From Clavelina lepadiformis (Eukaryota > Chordata > Ascidiacea > Aplousobranchia > Clavelinidae): a DNA stretch of 64,000 bases. Below the pieces are notes generated by a model. It saw only the letters and a list, made by a program, of their open reading frames with translations. It was not told where the DNA came from and made no database searches. The position numbers and the translations under genes were made by a program. The DNA is taken from NCBI RefSeq assembly GCF_947623445.1, contig NC_135248.1, positions 10,788,977 through 10,852,976 on the forward strand. The letters run 5' to 3'. Each line of letters opens with the position of its first letter. Within the stretch, counting starts at the first letter, position 1. Positions 51,173-62,700 of this stretch are shown piece after piece.

Positions 51173-54100
51173 TCAGCATAATTTTAACAAACTTTCAATA
51201 TTTTTGGCAAATTCACTGTTTACGTTTGTCGATCCAGATACCTGTATAGTCTTCAAACCAGAAGTAAAATTTATATGTTCAAAAGTTGAAGTAGGGCTGT
51301 ATATATTGCTCAGAAACAACCACATACTGTCAGGGTCAATTCGAATTAAATTTCGGAAAAGGTTGACGGCTGCGTCTTGCAGCTCCTGTGGCTGCTTTGC
51401 ATTTAAAAATACATAGCACACTGAAAACGTTTCATGAATGTCGTCGAAGCTAACGGTTGCAGCAACCAGCAATGGACCCAGTTTATTCAAGATATCACGC
51501 TGCAGTTTGAACACAGTCGAGTGTTTGAATGCGATCTGTGCGTCACGTCCGATCAGCTTAACTGATTTGGAATGGTTTTTGAGAAAGTCTAAGAGCTTAG
51601 GAAGCACATCCTTTGTCAGCCTTCGTCGAATGAAGTCACCACTGTAGGATGCGATCAAACAAATGATGTCAAATGCTCTTGCTACAATCTGTAACTCTTT
51701 GTCTCTGCATCTTGCTATGAGTGTTCCCCATATTCCATGCACTCGTGGTAGGAGAGTGTTTTCGTGTTTCGATAACATCTGGAGACCTTCGTAAATTATT
51801 TCCATGGTGACTATACGTATCTTTACACTTCTACTGGATAACAGGTTTCCACATCGTGAAACAACTTCATCAACAACAATCACTTCATTTGGAGGTTTTT
51901 CATCCTTTGCACTCATGGAGGTTAAATTGTCATATCTTGCATCTTCATCATTTGGATTGTTAGAAACATCAATGCCTGATGAAGGGCCACTTTCAAAATC
52001 AAGAGATGTGCTCAAATTTTGCTGGAAATCAACAATACATCGTTTGATTTCAGCAGCTATTCTGTCTTTTCCTTCAATACGATTATTCTCTTCTTTATCG
52101 TCCTCCTTATCACGTTGAATGTTGTTGTGTGGATCATTGTTGTATGTCACACCGGCTAGAAACCAGCGATTTATTGAAGTAACAGTTGCTAATAAAACTG
52201 GTAAAATAGCTAGCAGACGTTCACTTTCGAATCTTTGTACATCAAGAACTGTCAACACTTCATCGATTGTGTCACGAACTAGAGGAAACACACTGATGTC
52301 ACTGTGTGTCAGCATGGCCTGTAGTACAGCCGGACTTCTTGGAAAGAGACTCAAGTGGCGAAGATGAACTGATATTGTACTTACAAGATAATCAGCATTG
52401 TCACAAATCAAGTCAGATACAGTTTTGTAGTTGCAGCTCGATGAAACAATCTTTAATGTTTCAAGAGCACAACTGGAAATGAGATGGTTTGTGTCATTGA
52501 CTTTTTCAAGAACAGAATACAGGACTTTCTGCAAACTATCCCGAAACTTTGTCCCACAGATTAGTGCAAAAGTGGAAATAGATTCCAAATGCAAGCAAGC
52601 CAGGCTTATATTTGAATTAATGCATCTGAGATTGATTTCTTTTTTGTCCGATGTAAGTTGTAAAAAATGACTCCTTTCCTTCATAAGCTTGGTTGCATGG
52701 TGTGTCTTGAGATAGGCTGACTGGTGACTAGTTGCAAGGTACCAATTCTCAGGAGAGGTGTATACATCTATCAATGTATCAATATGCACAGCAGCTCCCT
52801 CCACAACATGTGTGTCTTTTTCAATTCCAAGCAGAATTTCATTCAGAATCACTACACATTGATGACATAACGATTCATTTTCATACCAATCTAACAAAGT
52901 GTCAACAAATACTTCAATGTCTCCATATTGTCCCAGTAATCGACAGACTTTCAAAAGCGTTTTGCAGATTAGATCATTGTTAAAATTCGTAAAAGATTTG
53001 TTGAAAATCCAATTTGACATCTTGCCTTTAAACAATAATGGATTTCCAGCAGTGTAGTTTGATGAGACCATGACAATCTCAGAAATTTTATGTAAATCAG
53101 AGAAGTCCATTTCGAAGCAAAATAATAAAGCTTTCATGAGTTTGGTCAAGTGAACACTCGAGTTCATGAGGCCTTGGAGATCTTGTTTGCAAACATCTAA
53201 ATATCCCAAAAGAAGCTGCAAAGAGGCTAGTTTTTGTTCATCAGAAGACTTCCTTAAATTCTGTGGCAAATTAGTGCAAATATCAAACAACAGATCATAA
53301 ATTGAATGGGTCAAATTCGTGCTTTCATGAGACATATTTGAAAGCTGCTCTACTATATCTCTGCATCGCGTGGAAACATTATCATGTTCATCATGCAAAA
53401 GTTTTATTGGTATTGCCATTAATGTTTGAACACAGTCCTTCAGAGAATGTTGGCAGCTATTGAGTATTTCCGAGGCAAAGCTTGCAAAGGCAAGTCTAAC
53501 TGTTACACTGGAACTGTTAGTGGCCACCGACATATGCTGAAGCACTGCATTGATCTTTGGAGAGACATCCATGAGCCACTTTTCAGTTCGCTTAGTTTGA
53601 AATTTATACAACTTCCGGCCACTTCCAGTGTTACTTGTGCTTTCAGTATCCTGCTTCAAACTTTCCTTTTCAATAAATTTTAATTCTGTGTCTCCAACTG
53701 TTGTCCTCAAAAGTTTTGAAATAGTTTCCAAAGATCTGCATTTTACAGCTTGTCCTTGTTTTGCATCTCCTGATACGACCTTTGCCAAACAGGATAAAAT
53801 CCCCGGCATCAAAGACACCATGCAATCTCCACAAAAGAGAGTTAGCGAGTCCCTGTCATTGTCCTTTAGGGAATCAGAGTAAGCGGGCATGCACAGACTT
53901 CCAATAAGAAGAATGGCATCTGTTCTCAATTTTTTGTTTTCATCCTTACTAATTACAGAGAGGCAAATTGTGATCAAATGACCCATTATTGGAACGTACT
54001 CAGGATTATAAAATGTTTTCCAAAATGGTGACGATGACGTATTAATAAGTTTTGACAAAGCACAAATAACGTTTAATTTTAAGTCTTCGCTTCCACTCGC

Positions 54101-54448
54101 TTCAAGTAAGTCATTACTTGCTGAGGTGATGCAAACAATTAGAAGTTTCAAAGTATCATAAAACACTTTAAACTCAGTGAGCTTGATGTTTTCAAATATG
54201 TAGGTCATACAATTGATAGCGGCAATAATTACATCCTCTTTTGTTTCTTTGTGCTTTAGCAAGACAATTCGTAATGGAAATAAAAAATACTCATGTAATG
54301 CTTGTATCACCATACATGGTGTAGATTTTAGCTGACTGTGTAAGGATAAAATTGACGCTTTGTCAGCGTTTTTCGTCAAACCAACACAAAGTGGTCTCAA
54401 ATCATTAAATGCTTTTTTAATTTCTGTTTCACCAGTCATCTGTAGCAC
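51173..54448 (-). CDS. TTI1: TELO2-interacting protein 1, intronless
   Basis: Subunit of the TELO2-TTI1-TTI2 (TTT) complex, which with HSP90 and R2TP helps fold and stabilise PIKK kinases (mTOR, ATM, ATR, DNA-PK, SMG1). One uninterrupted frame of 1091 codons, nearly the length of the human protein (1089 aa). The N-terminus FNDLRPLCVGLTKNADKASI then YFLFPLRIVL matches the TTI1 start (LRPVC..LT, then ILFPLRF). Helical HEAT-type repeats run the whole length, with a charged low-complexity insert near residues 775-850 (KEDDKEENNRIEGKDR). Family conservation favours the second in-frame ATG (54439) as start, since MTGETEIKKAFNDLRP aligns with the human start. Lack of introns is unusual beside its many-exon neighbours and suggests intron loss or replacement by a retrocopy. 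Confidence 0.93.
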   Translation of the reverse strand: MLQMTGETEIKKAFNDLRPLCVGLTKNADKASILSLHSQLKSTPCMVIQALHEYFLFPLRIVLLKHKETKEDVIIAAINCMTYIFENIKLTEFKVFYDTLKLLIVCITSASNDLLEASGSEDLKLNVICALSKLINTSSSPFWKTFYNPEYVPIMGHLITICLSVISKDENKKLRTDAILLIGSLCMPAYSDSLKDNDRDSLTLFCGDCMVSLMPGILSCLAKVVSGDAKQGQAVKCRSLETISKLLRTTVGDTELKFIEKESLKQDTESTSNTGSGRKLYKFQTKRTEKWLMDVSPKINAVLQHMSVATNSSSVTVRLAFASFASEILNSCQHSLKDCVQTLMAIPIKLLHDEHDNVSTRCRDIVEQLSNMSHESTNLTHSIYDLLFDICTNLPQNLRKSSDEQKLASLQLLLGYLDVCKQDLQGLMNSSVHLTKLMKALLFCFEMDFSDLHKISEIVMVSSNYTAGNPLLFKGKMSNWIFNKSFTNFNNDLICKTLLKVCRLLGQYGDIEVFVDTLLDWYENESLCHQCVVILNEILLGIEKDTHVVEGAAVHIDTLIDVYTSPENWYLATSHQSAYLKTHHATKLMKERSHFLQLTSDKKEINLRCINSNISLACLHLESISTFALICGTKFRDSLQKVLYSVLEKVNDTNHLISSCALETLKIVSSSCNYKTVSDLICDNADYLVSTISVHLRHLSLFPRSPAVLQAMLTHSDISVFPLVRDTIDEVLTVLDVQRFESERLLAILPVLLATVTSINRWFLAGVTYNNDPHNNIQRDKEDDKEENNRIEGKDRIAAEIKRCIVDFQQNLSTSLDFESGPSSGIDVSNNPNDEDARYDNLTSMSAKDEKPPNEVIVVDEVVSRCGNLLSSRSVKIRIVTMEIIYEGLQMLSKHENTLLPRVHGIWGTLIARCRDKELQIVARAFDIICLIASYSGDFIRRRLTKDVLPKLLDFLKNHSKSVKLIGRDAQIAFKHSTVFKLQRDILNKLGPLLVAATVSFDDIHETFSVCYVFLNAKQPQELQDAAVNLFRNLIRIDPDSMWLFLSNIYSPTSTFEHINFTSGLKTIQVSGSTNVNSEFAKNIESLLKLC

Positions 54449-54748
54449 TGCTTCAGCAAGGACAATGTTGCAATTACTTTTAAAATAACTTATTTCTAAG
54501 AAAAAACATCCAAAAAAACTATTAAATCAGGTATATATGTTACAAAATTGATTAACATATAACATAGCCTTATGTTAAAAACCTCACATTCAGCTCATCA
54601 TGAAAACGATAAACACAAGAGCTTGCAAGATTTGTAAAAAACTTTACAAGAAATTGTTAATCAACAAGTTGTCGAATATTTATGAAAAATAAAATATTCA
54701 CCATTTACCATTATAGTAAGAAAAAGTAACAAATCTATAAACAAACAA

Positions 54749-54980
54749 CCTAGATTGGAAAATTTGCTGTTTTTGGATGAGAAATCCCCTGCGCAGCAAG
54801 ATGAAACAATAGCCAGGTCTAGTGTAGAAGCGCACAACCACAGGATACATTTGTATACTAGACCCCAGCTACCCAAATTGTGACATCATTTGATTGTGTA
54901 CTTCTACACTAGACCCCAATAACCATTATATGCGCAATTAAAGTCTACTCACCACGCACGTAGCAAACTTTCAAATCAGG
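54749..54980. mobile_element. MITE family A, copy 1, carrying a nested MITE
   Basis: Ends are inverted repeats: CCTAGATTGGAAAATTTGCT at the left and, inverted, GCCTGATTTGAAAGTTTGCT at the right. Body sequence (ATGAAACAATAGCCA, then GCGCAATTAA) matches the copy at 56595-56719 once the nested element at 54816-54917 is removed. Non-coding. Confidence 0.7.
54816..54917. mobile_element. 102-bp MITE nested in another MITE, hAT-like
   Basis: Inverted ends GGTCTAGTGTAGAAG and, inverted, GGGGTCTAGTGTAGAAG. It is flanked by an 8-bp near-duplication, AATAGCCA (54808-54815) and AATAACCA (54918-54925). An extra internal GGGGTCTAGTATA lies on the minus strand. An 8-bp target duplication is typical of hAT elements. 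Absence of the insert from the sister MITE at 56595-56719 confirms the boundaries. Confidence 0.72.
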
Positions 54981-56594
54981 CAAACAACACATGGGAAAAG
55001 GCAACATCTCAACTCAAGTACGGCCGTTTTCGACGAGAACTTGTGTGTGCAAAGATGGAAACTTTTGCGTGCACTGAAACTTTATTTATTTGTTATAAAT
55101 TAGTGTTCATGCAACCAGCTATTCTTTGTTTATTTATTATTAAGCGGCACAAAGATAAAAAAGTGCGTGCAGGTGACCTTGTGCGTGCAGGTGCCTTTCC
55201 ACTATCAGAATATGGAACAACATTGACACAGGCAAGATTTATAAATAAAGCTGTAAAAGACTAGATTTTGTCTTTTATGGAAGGTTTGCTTTTTAGCACA
55301 GGGAGATTCACGCCAAAAAAAATATGTTCTATGTTTTACGCCACGCCAGTATTAAAACTTTAATCATTTTGCGTCGCAACTAATTTTATTTTCAACAAAT
55401 GGAGTTAATTCTGAAGCTGTTGGCTTGGTTCCTGCAGCAATGTTAAGAGATGAAACTAAAGGGAATTTCACTGCATTTGCATGTTTCTTGTCTTATGATA
55501 TTTTGTATTACAATTTTGTCACGCTAGGCTACGCTAGAAAAACCAAAGCTGATATTTGCGACAGTGGCATGAGTGGTTTAACGATATTAGCTCCTCTGCC
55601 ACGGGATAGACCTCCCGTGTATCATACAAACATTCCATACTGCCATACAACCCTACAAGATTTCTGTTTACTTGTAACAGTTACTGACTTAGCCTATGTT
55701 GCGTTTAGGAACTTTTGCTTTGGTAGTGCTTTGTGGGCAAGGCAAGGGAAATTAAACTTGGATTATATTAGCATAAACAGAATAAAATCACAAATTTTGC
55801 CTACCCTACAAACTTTCTGTGAAATGCTAGCCCAAGTAATAATAGGCTTCATAGGCTACCTGCTGTTATCTAAGTTTTGTTTGGTTTGATTGCCAAATCA
55901 TAATACTATTTAGTTTCCACATTTTCATTTTGTGATTTTTTAGAAAAAGGAATTATTTCTTGGTTTAGTAAAACAAATAATTTTAACTGATTAAAAAGTT
56001 TTACACACTGTTATTTTAAAAAGATTTAATTAATTACAAAGAACTTTTGTATCTTAATTATTTAAAGAATTTATGAATTTGACATAGTTCTATCTTAGGG
56101 AAATTACCGAAGCTATAAGCAAAATTATTTCTATTGCAACACACGTGTTTAGATATATCAGCTCCTAGGAACTAGACGGTATGGAAAATTTGTATAATGC
56201 AGTGGAGATCTCTATGTATCCAAATTCCAAAGGAGCAAATGTCATTACGCCACTGACGTGAATATCGGCTTGGGCCTATCTGGCTTGGCGTCACGAAATC
56301 GTGTCACAAGAAACATACTAAGATTACAACTGGAGTGAAATTCGCTCCAGTTTTATCTTTAGACAGCAGTTGTAACTTGACTGTGGTAGTTGCACGGAAA
56401 AGCAGAGCAAAGCCAGCGGCTTTTAAATCAGTTCCATTTATTCAAATAAGAATTGGTTGCGGTATAAAAATAATATTGGTGTGGTGTAAAACGTAGATTC
56501 TAGTTTTTTTTGGAAAAAATTCCCTCCATGGAAGGCTGCAGCCTGTGCTAAAATGCAAGCACTCCATATAGGTAGATACTGAGATACCAGACAG

Positions 56595-56719
56595 TCAGAT
56601 TGAAAAGTTTGCTGAAATCCCCCAAAAGACAAAATGAAACAATAGCCAATGTAGCCAGATATATTATACACGCAATTAATTTTAATCCCCCACACACTTA
56701 ACGAACTTTTCAATCTAAG
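56595..56719. mobile_element. MITE family A, copy 2
   Basis: Inverted ends CAGATTGAAAAGTTTGCTG and, inverted, CTTAGATTGAAAAGTTCGTT. About 125 bp, with the same body as the copy at 54749-54980 but without the nested insert. Non-coding. Confidence 0.68.
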
Positions 56720-57376
56720 GTAGATGTATCCATATTTTAGCAAAACGTATGAGCATAGGCTAATTGTCTGTGTATGGGACAAAAATCTGGACTGACACAG
56801 ATTTTTGCTAATGTACCAGCAAGGATAGCAAACCACAACCCCGTCAGAGTAGGCTATGGTAATTTTTGCCAAGACCTTGTGTGTGATCATACTACATACC
56901 ATAGCAAATGTGGATACAGTTTTTATGCATTTCCATATGATTTATAGGCTAGCAGTTTTTTTAGCAAACTGGCTGACAGAGGCTTGCTAAAGTATCAACA
57001 CCAGCGCCTAGCAGCCTATGAGTTGTCAAAAGAGGCCCAAAAATACAGTCTGGCCGGTAGACTGCAGGTTACATAAAATGACAAAGATGAATTTAAAGCT
57101 ATTACTATTTCACTGGAAAAAATAAGTTGTTAAAAACCAATCTTCATGGTCTCTTGTTAGACCTAACTTGAATGTTTTGACGTTGTAACTTAAATCTAAT
57201 CTAAATTTAATTTCCATTAAGTCCTAAAAGCTTAAATTTACGTTTGCATTATAAGGTTATTTCAGATTTAATCATAACATTATTAGCTTTCTGTTGTAAA
57301 AATCAATAGTTTGGTGTTGTTTGTTTGATAAGAGACATTAGTTTTGTTGTGTAAGTGTGCTAGCCTAGGTTAAGAA

Positions 57377-59251
57377 ATGACCTCGGAGGTGTGGAAATAT
57401 TTTGAAGTTTGCGATGTAGATCATACGAAGAGTATATGCACTCTTTGCCAGAAGCGAATTTGTCGAGGAAAACTTCCATCAACTTTTACGACAACTCCAA
57501 TGAGACGACATTTGGAAGCACGTCATAAGATAAGGATAAAAAGTTTGCGTACAGCAGAATTCCCAAAACATCTGTCAGAAGTTGTTGCATCTGCAAGTGA
57601 AGATTCATCAAGCAATGTAACAGAAACTCCTCCTCCTCCGAAAAGGCCACGTGTTGCTAAGGTGACGGTTTCTTCTCAATTAATAACTCAAAAAATTGCT
57701 GAAATGATTGCGCTGGATTTTATTCCGCCTTTGATGATTGACGGCAATGGATTCCGACAATTGCTCAAAGAACTTGAACCACAATACAGTGCTCCATCAA
57801 CATCACAACTGTCAAATTCAGTGTTACCTCAGTTGCTCAAGGAATTGAAAGGTCGATTAAATGCAACGCTTGGCAATTCAGCTGGTTTAATTAACGGGAG
57901 TGTAGATATTCAAGCAGGACAAGACAACACTATGTTTCTCTTGGTGGCAGTACATGCAGTTGTATGGGAGAAAGGCAGTTTGAAGCGCATTACACCTCTA
58001 TTAGCGTGTAGGAAAATCAACACGCTTACTGCATATGAAGACATCAGAATCATTATTAAACAGCAAGAAAACAGTTGGAATCTCAATATGAATGCGTTTA
58101 TAAATGGTGACAATTCAATTGTCCACAGAGCGTTAAAACAGTCAAACTATCTTCAGCTTAAATGCATTGGTGTCACTCTGGATAGCATAGTGACACTTGC
58201 CTGGAAATGTTGCAGCTTTATTAAAGAAACAATAACTTTAACACGCTCAGTTGCTAGTTTTATCAACCAACCGAATAATGTCATCAAGCTTCAAGATTAT
58301 CAGTCAGAACAAGGCCTGCGTCAATCGAAATTAATTGTGGATAACTCTAAATCCCTCCTCTTGCTTTATAACATGGTGCACTCAGCAATTGAATCAAAGG
58401 AGGTTATTAATTTCCTTGCTACCGAAATTGGATACACAAAATTAGAGGATAGTCACTGGAACACACTACATTCTATAAGGGATATCTTGAAACCATTTAA
58501 GACAGCCCTGGTTGAGTTAACTGCCAATACAGCATCCATTGCGCTTGTGCTTCCTGCAATTACAAAACTTAAAAGTATTTTAGTTGGTTCAAATGAAAAA
58601 TATGCCAGTTGTCATGAAGTGAATCTGTTTGTATCAGCATTACTGCAAAACATGGAAAGCGTTTTTGTTAAACCGGAGTTAGGAAAGAGCCAAGCGGCCA
58701 CTTGTTTTTTCGTTGACGAATCGGCTTACAATTATTATGCGATGGCATCAATGCTTGACCCCCGTATCAAAGACTCTTGGGCAAGTGATGATGAGAAGTT
58801 GGTGCTGAAAGATCTTCTGGAATCAGCAGCAATGGAGCTTTTTGAGGAAGTCCAAGAGGAAGAATCTACAAGTGAAGCAGGCACAGAAGATAATGAAATA
58901 GAACCAACTGAGAGCCTCATATTTTCATATTCATCAAACCGATCTGTGAAATCAGAAAGTGAAATGTCTTCTGCTATGTCTCGGGAAATGCATTGCCAAA
59001 TGCAGGTTTATCAGTACTTGGCTGCACCACTTTCAAACTGTGACCCATTTCAATTTTGGATCAGGTATAATTATGAAAATGCACCTTTGTTTAAACTTGC
59101 AATGAACCACCTGTCATGTTTCCCAGTCGCCATCAAAGCAGATGAATTGTTGAATGCAAAGAATATGGTGGTATCACCACGTCATATTTCTGTGGATCAT
59201 ACAACCTTTGAAACCCTTGCATTTTTGCATGTTAATCTTCGTAATATGTGA
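57377..59251 (+). CDS. BED zinc finger / hAT transposase-derived protein, 624 aa (ZBED-like)
   Basis: Single-exon gene of hAT transposase origin. Residues 4-50 form a BED zinc finger (VWKYFEVCDVDHTKS, then C21-x2-C24 and H45-x4-H50). A Pro-rich basic linker follows (PPPPKRPRVAK, a likely nuclear signal). The RNase H-like region starts near residue 170 (GSVDIQAGQDNTMFLLVAV). A helical insert contains ILKPFKTALVELT, and YYAMASMLDPRIKDSW matches the hAT IA..LDPR.K block. An acidic Ser/Glu stretch runs from about 490 to 535. The C-terminal dimerisation region is altered: the usual Pro-Ser-Glu-Arg-Val-Phe-Ser core is replaced by AIKADELLNAKN, and the TTD/TDNGAN catalytic contexts are weak (INGDNSIV). 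A long intact frame with lost catalytic signatures and no obvious terminal inverted repeats around it points to domestication as a DNA-binding host protein. The alternative is a decaying but still open transposon. Confidence 0.85.
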   Translation: MTSEVWKYFEVCDVDHTKSICTLCQKRICRGKLPSTFTTTPMRRHLEARHKIRIKSLRTAEFPKHLSEVVASASEDSSSNVTETPPPPKRPRVAKVTVSSQLITQKIAEMIALDFIPPLMIDGNGFRQLLKELEPQYSAPSTSQLSNSVLPQLLKELKGRLNATLGNSAGLINGSVDIQAGQDNTMFLLVAVHAVVWEKGSLKRITPLLACRKINTLTAYEDIRIIIKQQENSWNLNMNAFINGDNSIVHRALKQSNYLQLKCIGVTLDSIVTLAWKCCSFIKETITLTRSVASFINQPNNVIKLQDYQSEQGLRQSKLIVDNSKSLLLLYNMVHSAIESKEVINFLATEIGYTKLEDSHWNTLHSIRDILKPFKTALVELTANTASIALVLPAITKLKSILVGSNEKYASCHEVNLFVSALLQNMESVFVKPELGKSQAATCFFVDESAYNYYAMASMLDPRIKDSWASDDEKLVLKDLLESAAMELFEEVQEEESTSEAGTEDNEIEPTESLIFSYSSNRSVKSESEMSSAMSREMHCQMQVYQYLAAPLSNCDPFQFWIRYNYENAPLFKLAMNHLSCFPVAIKADELLNAKNMVVSPRHISVDHTTFETLAFLHVNLRNM

Positions 59252-59721
59252 TTTGTGGTTGATTAGGTATCTATTGCTATTCTTACTTTTGAGATTGTAT
59301 ATGTTTATTCATCTTTATTAAAACTGGAGGTTAACCATTGCTTCGAATTTATTTTGACTTATGTGAAACAACCAGAATTTATTTTACCATTTAAAAGTTT
59401 ACTTAATGTGTTGAAGTTTTTACTTTGTAAAAGTATACATATACAGTACTGCTTAATTTTGCCATTCATTCTAACTAGGAAGGTTGTAATTATGTTGTAT
59501 TTGCATATCCTGCACTACGTATTGTTAAGAGTTGATAATTAATTAGTAGTAGTAATGATTGCGTTGTGCATTGTTTTTGTATGTTTTTTTATTTTCGGGT
59601 GTCATTTTTATATTCTTTTATCTTGTCTTCACATGAGGAATACCTAAATATCATCAACACAGTCCACACACATCATGTTATCTTTTTGCTATTGTTTTTC
59701 ATATTTAGATGATTAGTAAAA
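59252..59721. other. Spacer between the hAT-like gene and MDN1
   Basis: 470 bp holding the 3' end of the hAT-like gene and the MDN1 leader. The same-strand spacing is tight, but no further motif is seen. Confidence 0.4.
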
Positions 59722-62700
59722 ATGGAACATTTTATCGTTGATATAAAAGCACCTTTAGAACTAATCTGTAAGCAAAATAATTCACTGAAAAAAGAACTCG
59801 TGAAATATCTGGCAAAGCAGGTATATATATTTTAAAAGAATGTATGAAATTTGCAAACAAAGTATAAGTTAAAAAGTGTGTAGTGTATAAACACACAGTA
59901 TACTGTATTTGTGGCAGTTTATTAGAAAGTATGGATTGACTTTTTCCAAATTTAGATATAAGAAAATTTATTTTACAGATATGGAACCCACAAGACAGAC
60001 AGCATCTATTATCATCATTGGCAACATTGCTAGTAAACTCAGATAACAAGTCCTGTGTGGAAATAGCAAAGGCATTTGGTCCTTTGACAATAGATCTTTT
60101 ACACAGGTATTGTTGTATTTGTTTTTGTAGTTAATGTTGCAGTGACGTTGTGTTGTTGTACTATTTACTGTGTTCAAATTAAAATTTATGGGTATGATTA
60201 GATATGTTACATATTTAAGAATTTATGCAGTCAGCTTACAATAGCTCTGTACCCGAAACCCAATCAGTGTTAACCATATCCAATAGACACATGGAATAAA
60301 AAAATAGGGCTTGTAAGCTTAACAGTATTGTGTAATGTGTTATATTTTATATCCAGATATTGCAGTAAATTGAAAAGCCTGGTTTTCGATGATGAAGAAG
60401 CAATTGCTACGCATGAACGCATCTGCATTGTGATTGGATGGTTATGTTACACATCAATACCTTCCTTATCAGAGTGAGCATTTTAATTTCATTTTGACTG
60501 CACTGCACTTAAAACTTAACTGAACTCTTTTTAACTCAAATTTTTGATAACTCAAAGTGACTTACTGATCCCAGCAAAAAGTCTGTTATATAACATGCAT
60601 AAATAGATAATTATTCTCTCACAAATGTTATTCTCATTTACAAGGAATGCAAATCACTTTAATGAAGCCCCTCAGCTCAGAGAGTTACAAGCTTTCATTG
60701 AACACGTTTAATTTTTTAAAATATTTATAATGGGCCTTTGTCTATGCTTGACAACATTAGATTTTAGGTACTTCCGTACTTGTGTATAATGATCATATTT
60801 TATTATTATATGTTACAGACTCACTGGATTTTCCTAATATCTTCAAATAAATGATGATCTGTTATTACTAAGTCAGATCTTTGAATATTTTTATGTTATT
60901 TGATAATATTTTTATTGTTTTTGCTCTTATAGTTTCACTTTATCATATCTGGAAAAACGTGGTGCTCCATTTATACGAATCTCCCACAACAAGTGTGAAA
61001 GCAATGGGGCCAAGAAACGAAAAAAGATGGTGTCAAATCAGTTCAGTTGTGTTTTGGAGGCAACATATTCTTTGATCATGGTAAGGATGAAAGTTCATTG
61101 CTTGTTTCCATATAAACTCAATCTGATTATACAGATAACTAGTATATCATTAGTTATTAATAAACCACTCGTATTTTGTAAGTGGTGAATTTGGAACCAT
61201 TTTAGCTTGAGTGTCCTAGATAGTCACTGATTAATTATCAACTCTGCTGTTTCTGCCATAATGATAAAAATTTAGTGCATACAATTGTGTATTTATTTCT
61301 TGTACATCAGTACTTAACTACACAGTAAATTTTTATGTATTTAGAGATATCCTTCAATATTAAAATTTCCATGGGAATGGTCATCATTAGTTGATTGTCT
61401 TCAACATGATAATATTCAAATCACTTCAAGAGGGCGTTGGTTTTTGAAGAAAATTCTTGCAAATATTGTTGGGTTATGTGATGTTGATTGCGTGGAACTT
61501 TCTAAAGAAGAAGAAGAAACACTAATGTACAGTGTGTTGGTTATGAATCTTAGCGAAACAAGAATTCTTTTAATAAGCATTGTGACTTTACTTTTTATGG
61601 TTTCTCCATTTCCTCTTATACTACCACTCGAAAAGTGGTTAAATTTATATATATATACGATAATTATAATTATCCAACGTTTTACAAAGTTGTTATAATT
61701 TGTCAGGTTGACCTGTCAAATGCCAAACATCAGTGACTCAGTTGTTGACTCTGTCCAATGCATTGTCAGTGTCAGTGAAAAGAAACTTTCCCATACCCAG
61801 CAGGCAATTGTTTCAGCCGATTTGTCATCGTCACTTGTGGCTGTTTGTGGGGTTTTGTTGGATCAGTGTTCGCAAAGTATGCAAGGTAACATATGATATA
61901 TTACAACTTAAATACTATTATATTGGGAAATATTATACCATGAAGACCTTTAACACTTATACAAACTTCTGTATGTTTTTAATTTTTTGTATCTTGCTGT
62001 TTTCAATTTACTTGTAATTTTATATCTTGCGTTTGTTTCAGAGAATTTTTCAGATACCAATGAAAGTAATACATTGGTAATAACCAAGACTTTGCAACCC
62101 CACCTTCAAAGCCTTGCCATGGCCATTGCAGAAAGAAAGGCAGTTGTTTTACAAGGTATGGTTACCATGCCACTTTTTAATGTTGCAGGTTAATTTTATA
62201 TCAAGGAAAGTATTTCTCGCTTCCAATAATGTAGCAATTTGCATTGTAGTTCTTGCTTTAAAAACTTTTTCAAATAGTCCTGTTTCAAATAGGTCCAGTT
62301 GGTTGCGGAAAGACTGCTTTGGTGGAATATATTGCTCAAGTAACAGGTACACAGCCGCAGTTAGTGGACAATGTTACACAATTTGCTCGTTGTAACTACT
62401 TTTTAGTGTTATGCATAAATCAGTGAAATGTGACGATAATAAAAAGCCAGGTTGTGTTTTCTACTTACAAAATGTCCAGGGCACAATTCACCTCCTCATC
62501 TAACAAAAGTTCAATTAAGTGATGAAACAGACAGCAAAACATTAACCGGTGCATATGTCTCTACCCCCGTACCAGGTTAGTTACTCTTTAAGCTTCAGAA
62601 TCAAAGATTTGTTGAGGTTGTTTTCCGCACAGAAATTTTTATGCATGTTGCATATAACTTCTTTGAGGTCAGCAACCTATATTTATTTCAGGCAAGTTTG

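Larger units (their letters stand above)
54449..57376. other. Intergenic region between TTI1 and the hAT-like gene
   Basis: Divergent spacing between a minus-strand and a plus-strand gene, so it should hold both promoters. It contains the nested MITEs (54749-54980) and a related single copy (56595-56719). A 154-codon open frame at 55425-55889 has no recognisable features. Confidence 0.4.

Noticed and set aside
55425-55889. 154-codon open frame on the plus strand
   Set aside because: No domain, splice context or homology recognised. It may be chance; a transcript would be needed.
56438-56902. 154-codon open frame on the minus strand
   Set aside because: It overlaps a non-coding MITE copy and has no recognisable features.
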